From Eleginops maclovinus (taxonomy: Eukaryota > Chordata > Actinopteri > Perciformes > Eleginopidae): a stretch of 64,000 bases of DNA. Position 1 is the stretch's first letter. Each line of letters starts with the position of its first letter. The position numbers and the translations under genes are program-made. The notes beneath the pieces are model-generated. The model saw only the letters and a list, made by a program, of their open reading frames with translations, was not told the DNA's origin and did not search any database. Of this stretch, positions 58,461 to 64,000 are shown piece by piece. Location of the stretch: positions 35,506,881 to 35,570,880 of the forward strand of contig NC_086352.1 of assembly GCF_036324505.1 (NCBI RefSeq). Reading direction: 5' to 3'.

Positions 58461-58977
58461 GCTAATATTGAATTGTATATATGAGTAGAGGGAGAAGGAC
58501 GCGTGGAGTTACATACTAAACACACCGCCTCTACCTCTCACTCATTGATGCTGCAATGATACTATTACGTGTTTAATAACTGATAAACTTCAGAAGAATT
58601 GCATAATAGAATATAGTATGTGGAAGCTTCATGACTACGCCAACAGATGGCGACCGTGACGTCATAAGAGAACCCGCCTTCTATGACGTCAGCCAATAGA
58701 ACAGACCGGGAAACACCCATGTGACGACAAGGGGCCAACAGGATCCAGCCCCCCGCTACCAACCAATGAAAGAAGACTTTGAAGTTGTTTATTTTTATGA
58801 CCGGAAAGGGATAGTAGCACAAAAGATGATTGTATTGTAAAATCGATCTCTTTTGTCCGCTGACCACCAGACAGATAATTGCTTACTCTTACGTGGCCTG
58901 TGGAAGCGTGTCCCGAACCATTGAGCCACAGTCCAAAGGCTTTGAAACTTTTGTAAAACCTACTGCCGCATAATTTT
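58461..58977. other. Non-coding stretch
   Basis: No gene or element is recognised. The last 15 bases (58963-58977) are the left copy of the SINE target-site duplication. Confidence 0.4.
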
Positions 58978-59166
58978 TTACATTTTTAAAAATATATATT
59001 TTTGGGAGGCTTTTTGCCTTTAATCAGATAGGACCGTGGAGAGTGACAGGAAAGTGGGAGAGAAAGTCGGGGCTGGGATCCGGAAAGGACCACGGGTCGG
59101 GAATCGAACCCGTGTTGCTGGCGTACGGTGCAGGTGCCCCAGCCAGTTGCGCCACGGCCGGGGCCG
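58978..59166 (-). mobile_element. tRNA-derived SINE, minus strand
   Basis: On the minus strand the head reads CCGGCCGTGGCGCAACTGGC (A box TGGCGCAACTGG), and the B box GGTTCGATTCC lies at about 59099-59111. It ends in AAGGCAAAAAGCC and an A-rich tail. A 15-bp TSD, CTGCCGCATAATTTT and CTGCCGCATCATTTT (one mismatch), flanks it at 58963-58977 and 59167-59181. Confidence 0.9.
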
Positions 59167-59181
59167 CTGCCGCATCATTTT

Positions 59182-60105
59182 AATAAATACTTCTTTTAAA
59201 ACTTACAAGAGGAGTTTCACTTTTTTTTCTTTTAAACTGACTCCTGGATCTCGAAAGAAAGAACACTTCTACACAACCTTTTTCTTATCAAGGGCCATTT
59301 AAATGTTTACAACATCCCTCGAGGGCCCTTCAAGGCTAGCTCTTTGGCACCGTGCTAGGTGGCAGCCTGTTGCAGCAGCTCCCTGCTATTTATTGATATA
59401 TATTCTTTTTTTTTTTTTACTTTTAATCTTTTATTTTTTGAACATTCTCTGGTCATTTTTCTGTTACTTTTTGTAACGGAGAGTGCTGTGTTTTTTAATT
59501 GCTCTGCAAGGCAAGGAGTCCAAATGAAGTAGTAAGGTTATAACAAAGCTAGTTTATTTACAGTTGTGATGAAGATAAACATTCTCAATATTGAGGTCTC
59601 TGGGTTTAGTCTGCCACAGACTGCAAGCAGGTTCTGTCTTTCCTTCTACCCAGAGCATGGCATGTGACATCAAACAATATTTATACTTTGTGAAAAAGGG
59701 GCAGTCCCTTATTACATATTAAATGTATATTTTTGAATTTGGTGCATTTTGGTTTCTGGTTGGTCAGGCCCAGATATCTTCGGATCTGCATCCCATCTCC
59801 TCTTCCTCGCTACCCCTTGCCATATCTCCCCTGTCATTTATGAAGCACCCAGGGGCCTCTCTTCACTAACTTCTACTGTCCCTGTCTTGGGCCTCTCTGC
59901 CTCCCCCGGGCAACTCTGGAATGTGCAGTTAGTATTCACTGTGAATAAAGTAGCAGAATGCAGTTCCTTCCTTATGTTTTTAGCTCACCTTTAACTCCGT
60001 CATGAAGCTTACTTCTCTTCATAGTTTCAAACCCTCTCTGGTAGCATTTATACATAAACATGTCTTTATGAGCAAGCAATAATAATTCAATAATATCCTT
60101 CAAGA
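59182..60105. other. Non-coding stretch, possibly LTR-like
   Basis: No gene is recognised. A run starting TGTAACGGAGAGTG at about 59473 with minus-strand AATAAA-like sequence resembles an inverted LTR, but no second end was found. Confidence 0.35.
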
Positions 60106-62010
60106 GCCATGCACAAAGGACCGATGGCATTGTTTAATCCCGCGACCAGCTGTGCAGACCCGTGCTGCTGCCCGGAGACTGGCAGGACATCCCAGAGTAG
60201 CTACGGAGGCATCAGCGAGGCTGCAGAGCTGGAGCCAAGCGGAAGAAGAAGAAGAGGACATAAGCCTTCCGTGCCGGCAATCGGAATGGGAAAAGTGAGA
60301 TCATTGGAAAATAAGATGGACGAGCTCGGCGTGCTGACAAAGACCCAGTGGGAGTACCATGGGAGCAGCCTTTTTTTTACGGAGACGTGGCTGCACTCGC
60401 ATATCCCGGACTACACCAAGGCAAATCTGCCTGCCCGGACGGCATCAGCCCCAGGGTTCTGAAGACCTGCACCAGTCAGCTGTCTCCTGTTCTTCAACAC
60501 CTGTTCAACCTGAGCCTGTTCCTTGAGACCATCCCGGTGCTGTGGAAGACGTCCTGCGTTGTTCCTGTCCCTAAAAAGACGACTCCTTCTGGGCTCAATG
60601 ACTATCGGCCAGTAGCTCTCACATCTCATGTGTTGAAGGTGCTGGAGAGACTGGTCTTGTCCCATCTCAGAACGCAAGTGAGATCATTTATAGACCCTCT
60701 GCAATTTGCCTACCAGCCTCGTCTGGGGGTGGACGATGCTTTTATCTACCTGCTGCAGTGTGCTCACTCGTACCTGGATGGATCAGGATGCACTGTGAGA
60801 ATGACATTTGATTCCTCCAGTGCATTCAACACGATCCAGCCACGGCTACTGAGGGACAAGCTGCAGGCTATGAGGGTAGACTCGTCTACCATCTCCTGGA
60901 TTACCAGCTACCTCACAGACAGGCCACAGTATGTCCGGCTGGGCAGTGTGCTGTCTGATGTGGTGGTTGGTAGTAAAAGGAGCCCCACAGGGAACTGTGC
61001 TCTCTCTTTTCCTGTTCACCTTATACACCACTGACTTTCAATACAACTCAGAGTCATGCCATCTGCAGAAATTCTCGGATGAGTCTGCAGTGGTAGGGTG
61101 TATAAGGGATGGACGGGAGGAGGAATACAGAGCGCTGATTGAGGAATTTGTGGATTGGACGGGGAAAAATCATCTGCTTCTGAATGTGGTGAAAGAGATG
61201 GTCATTGACTTCAGGAAGAAGAGGATGTCTCCACTGCCCCTTTGCATTCTGGGTGAGGATGTGGCTGTGGTGGAGGATTACAAGTATTTGGGAGTGCTCC
61301 TTGACAATGGACTGAACTGGAGGGCCAATACTGACGCTGTTTACAAGAAGGGGATGAGTCGACTCTATTTCCTGAGGAGGCTAGAATCCTTCAACGTGTG
61401 CAGCAACATGTTGGAGATCTTCTAACCATCTGTTGTTGCTAGTGCACTCTCCTTTGCTGCAGTTTGCTGGGGGGGCAGCATCAGGGCCGGTGACACAAGC
61501 AGAATCAATAAACTGATCATGAAAGCTGGCTCTGTCATCGGCATCAAACAGGACAATTTTGTAGATGTGGTGGAGAGGAGGACTCTGAACAACTGTTTTC
61601 CATCATGGATAACCCCACACACCCTCTCCACCTGCAGCTGGACAGACAGTGGAGCAACAGACTGCTCCAGCTCCACTGTCACAAGGACAGGTACAGGAGA
61701 ACATTTCTGCCTACTTCAATAACACTGTACAATAATTCACCTCTGGCTGAAAGACAACTCACTGCTCCATAGCCTCTCTTGTGAACTGGACTTCACACTT
61801 AACATTGTACATTTACATTACACTGATTTAATATTCCAATTCATTGCATTATTTGTACATTTGTATATTTTTCATTTTCATTCATGTTTCTTTTTCTTTT
61901 TAGTTTTTAGTTCTAATTATTTGTTATTTGTTTTGCCTCTTTTTGTTTTTGGCTGCTGCAACGAAAAATGTTTCCCAGTTTGGGATAGATAAAGTATTTC
62001 TGATTTCTGA
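60106..62010 (+). mobile_element. CR1/Rex1-type LINE with internal deletion, plus strand
   Basis: The 5' part encodes the start of the endonuclease ORF (VRSLENKMDELGVLTKTQWE, then FTETWLHSHIPDYTK), and at about 60420 is fused to the RT (SACPDGISPRVLKTCTSQLS). Most of the endonuclease is therefore deleted. RT motifs follow: PLQFAYQPRLGVDDAFIYL, FDSSSAFNTIQ, and the active site LQKFSDESAVVG, in which the second Asp is Glu. A frameshift lies near 60975 and a stop at 61423. The 3' tail repeats TTTCTGAT (61990-62012). Confidence 0.88.
60348..61034 (+). pseudogene. LINE reverse transcriptase fragment
   Basis: 228-residue frame covering the RT palm up to YLTDRPQYVRLGSVLSDVVV, then out of frame (GSKRSPTGNCAL where GAPQGTVLS is expected). 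The proper frame resumes in 60931-61425 with APQGTVLSLFLFTLYTTDF. It belongs to the LINE at 60106-62010. Confidence 0.8.
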
Positions 62011-62600
62011 TTGTTGATCAGACTTTGAAGAAATGTGAACAGATTACGGACCACATCAAACGTTCGTTATGTATATATTGATTTGATTTTCATTTGTCGT
62101 CATTTTCATTCAGCGTGACAATTTTGGAGCGTCGGTTCAACAGCCTATTGTAACAAGTTGTGGTAATTATTCCCGAAAAATTAAGCTTTGTCAGTGTTCA
62201 AAAAACACCAGGATTTTATTGTGGATTATTAGATCATGAATTCAAAATTAGGGATAACAGTAAATAACTAAATTAATAATATAAACGCATTCTGCTGGTT
62301 GTGAAGGCCACGTGCCTCTCAACAGGACACAGCACAGAGAATAAATATAGGGTGTTATCATTGTGCAGGTGTGTGTGGAAAAGGAACACACTGCTTCTGC
62401 TCTGGCAGTGATAACTGTGCCTTTTATTTGTAGTAGAGCAGCCAACATGTCTGCAAGCACAAACTCGGTAAAAACTCTCTTTGCAGCCACTGACAGCCGA
62501 TCAGTAGCAATCAAGAATCACAAACGGAAGTCTCTTATCTTGATGCGCTGAGGAAAGGACTTCTCATTGCTCTTAAAACACATTTCCTTGCTTCCAATCT
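62011..62600. other. Non-coding stretch
   Basis: No gene is recognised. Positions about 62345-62550 might be a worn hAT piece, but no motif is conclusive. Confidence 0.35.
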
Positions 62601-62793
62601 TCACATGTTCACGTGTTCAAAGACCCGGACCATGGCCAGGAAAAACTGTCCCGTTATATTTTATTGCTGTCTAGATTTATTTTTTAAGTTTTGTTTTTTA
62701 TTTTTTGTGTGTGTTTATGAACTACCTCGACGGCCAGATCAAATGGTCTTGCGGGCCGTATACGGCCCGGAGGCGGAAGGTTCCCCACCCCTG
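62601..62793. mobile_element. hAT (Charlie-like) terminal fragment
   Basis: GCGGGCCGTATACGGCCCG (palindromic) followed by GGTTCCCCACCCCTG is a typical 3' end of Charlie-like hAT elements. The other end is not in the window. It directly precedes the BEL/Pao LTR. Confidence 0.6.
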
Positions 62794-62798
62794 TCTTT

Positions 62799-63210
62799 GT
62801 TGTGAATTTATTTGTTAGGAAGAGAATTTATTTAGAACAGATGATTTAAAAGGAATAGTTAAAAGCAACATTTAATAAGTTAGTCAATTTATAAGTAAGT
62901 GTTAAGAATAACAGTTCATGTTTCAGATATGGGATTAGATTAAAAAGGGACTTTAGGTCATTTAAGTTGGGATATACTTAGGAAATGGACTTGAAATGGA
63001 CTTCATTACCCATGGGACATTGTGCGTGTTACGTCACATACGCAGTGTTGTAGGTCGTACAGCGGCCATTGTTTTATGTTGTTAAGGATGCTGACAATTC
63101 AAGCCAACCACTCGCTGTAAATATGTTAAGTTCTTTATTTTAGTAAACATCTGAAATGAACGGACGTCTCCCTTCGTTATTTTAGTAGCCATCAACATTA
63201 GTTCAGAACA
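62799..63210 (+). repeat. BEL/Pao 5' LTR
   Basis: About 412 bp from TGTTGTGAATTTATTTG (or TGTGAA two bases on) to TTCAGAACA. It ends just before a primer-binding site. The left edge is inferred from its TGT start next to the hAT fragment. Confidence 0.65.
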
Positions 63211-63214
63211 TTTT

Positions 63215-63232
63215 TGGTGCCGAAACCCGGGA
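63215..63232 (+). promoter_or_regulatory. Primer-binding site of the BEL/Pao element
   Basis: TGGTGCCGAAACCCGGGA lies five bases after the LTR. This type of site is common in BEL/Pao elements; I did not assign the tRNA. Confidence 0.7.
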
Positions 63233-63243
63233 ATTAGAACGAG

Positions 63244-64000
63244 ATGGCTGACGACCCGGCTGAAGAGAGACCACTTGTAGCGGAGCAAGGAGAAAGGGCG
63301 AGAAGGAAACGTCGGACGATTCGTAGCTCCACTACGCGAGTGATCAACCAGATTGATGTTGAACTGCGAAAGGAAGACCAACAGAGGGATCTCAACCGTG
63401 TGCGGGAGATGTTAGCTGTATTGTCGACAAAGGAGGACACTTTGCGCGAGCTTGACAACATAGTGGAGGAACACACTTCACTAGAAGATGTGGAGGCGGA
63501 GATTGAACTCGCAGAAGATTACAGAGACCGCCTCATTGAGGTAAAGACGCTTGCTCACCGAGTGATCAGCGAGACTGTGAGTAACCCCCCGCCTACTCGG
63601 CAAAGTGATGCTAGTACTGCAAATAGACAGACAGTGAGGCTGCCAAAATTACAAATTGACAAGTTCAACGGAGATGTAAGCTTATGGCAGGAATTTTGGA
63701 GCCAGTATGAGACTGCTATTCATAACAACAGTGCACTCTGCAAGAAAGAGAAGTTTACCTACCTGAAAACGTATCTTACTGGAACAGCTGCAAAGTCAGT
63801 AGCAGGGCTCACACTGACAGACAGTAATTATGATGCTGCAATCGAATTACTTCAAAAAAGATTTGGAAGGAAAGATCTCATTGTAAATGCACATATGTCA
63901 AAGCTACTGAATCTCACTCCTGTAAAGAGATCATCTGATGTCACTGCCTTAAGACAGCTGTATGATGAATGTGAAGTTCAAACCAGAAGCCTACAATCAT
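63244..64000 (+). CDS. BEL/Pao gag, open to the window edge
   Basis: The ATG at 63244 opens 252 codons with no stop before the window ends. The N-terminal half is charged and probably coiled coil (RVREMLAVLSTKEDTLREL, then EDVEAEIELAEDYRDRLIEV). The second half has the DUF1759-type gag pattern: RLPKLQIDKFNGDVSLWQEF, then KKEKFTYLKTYLTGTAAKSV, then AIELLQKRFGRKDLIVNAHM. The gene begins 34 bases after the LTR, as usual. The rest of the element (zinc knuckle, protease, RT, integrase, 3' LTR) lies outside. Confidence 0.88.
   Translation, partial: MADDPAEERPLVAEQGERARRKRRTIRSSTTRVINQIDVELRKEDQQRDLNRVREMLAVLSTKEDTLRELDNIVEEHTSLEDVEAEIELAEDYRDRLIEVKTLAHRVISETVSNPPPTRQSDASTANRQTVRLPKLQIDKFNGDVSLWQEFWSQYETAIHNNSALCKKEKFTYLKTYLTGTAAKSVAGLTLTDSNYDAAIELLQKRFGRKDLIVNAHMSKLLNLTPVKRSSDVTALRQLYDECEVQTRSLQS

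Noticed and set aside
59099..59160. tRNA-like B box and possible tRNA gene
   Set aside because: It is the head of a tRNA-derived SINE with a 3' body and a 15-bp TSD, not a free tRNA gene.

Overview
This window looks like teleost fish DNA. The evidence is the element mix (Tc1 with a DD34E transposase, many hAT families, Rex1/CR1-like and L2 LINEs, a tRNA-derived SINE, Copia and BEL/Pao LTR elements, a Harbinger-like MITE) and a spliced HECT ubiquitin-ligase gene of the G2E3-like type that is expanded in fish. The species cannot be named from the sequence. About 80% of the window is transposon-derived, much of it nested, and boundaries could often be set to the base from target-site duplications (TSDs).

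Layout. Positions 1-13926 (+) hold a multi-exon HECT E3 gene with a ubiquitin-interacting motif and a complete HECT lobe. It is broken by a Tc1 element inserted in an exon and by a one-base frameshift, and its introns hold an internally deleted GTF2IRD2-like hAT and an apparently intact 8-exon hAT. Positions 14424-15956 (-) hold a spliced integrase-core gene. Positions 16110-16770 are a 23-bp minisatellite abutting a minus-strand LINE (16771-18640). Positions 18642-21840 are a gutted Copia element. Positions 21990-23430 are a decayed ZMYM1-like hAT. Positions 23660-28179 are a 4.5-kb hAT whose transposase is intact except for a 155-bp MITE in exon 1. Positions 29900-33860 are a dead Tc1 (-) split by another GTF2IRD2-like hAT. 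Positions 34001-34163 are an orphan HECT exon, and 34975-35220 are a decayed second integrase-core copy. Positions 35230-37765 are a third GTF2IRD2-like hAT (-), itself hit by a solo LTR. Positions 38541-41866 hold an LTR-like unit, a Tc1 scrap, a deleted LINE and a hAT-type MITE.

Positions about 43350-56509 are the remains of a large DNA transposon. It carries a RecQ-type helicase on the + strand facing a multi-exon DUF6589/Academ-like transposase with an N-terminal Cys zinc finger on the - strand. The helicase is interrupted by a 7.1-kb element with TIRs of about 0.5 kb and TSD GATAGG. Inside that lie two nearly identical SCAND3/ZBED5-like hAT copies in inverted orientation, each with its own perfect 8-bp TSD, so they form a giant palindrome by two independent insertions. 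The plus-strand copy has an intact 630-aa transposase. A Harbinger-like MITE, an L2 LINE carrying a solo LTR, a SINE, another LINE and the 5' LTR, primer-binding site and gag of a BEL/Pao element (running off the end) complete the window.

I saw no rRNA, functional tRNA, CRISPR array or prokaryotic feature. Domain names and family assignments are from recognition of motifs, not from searches.
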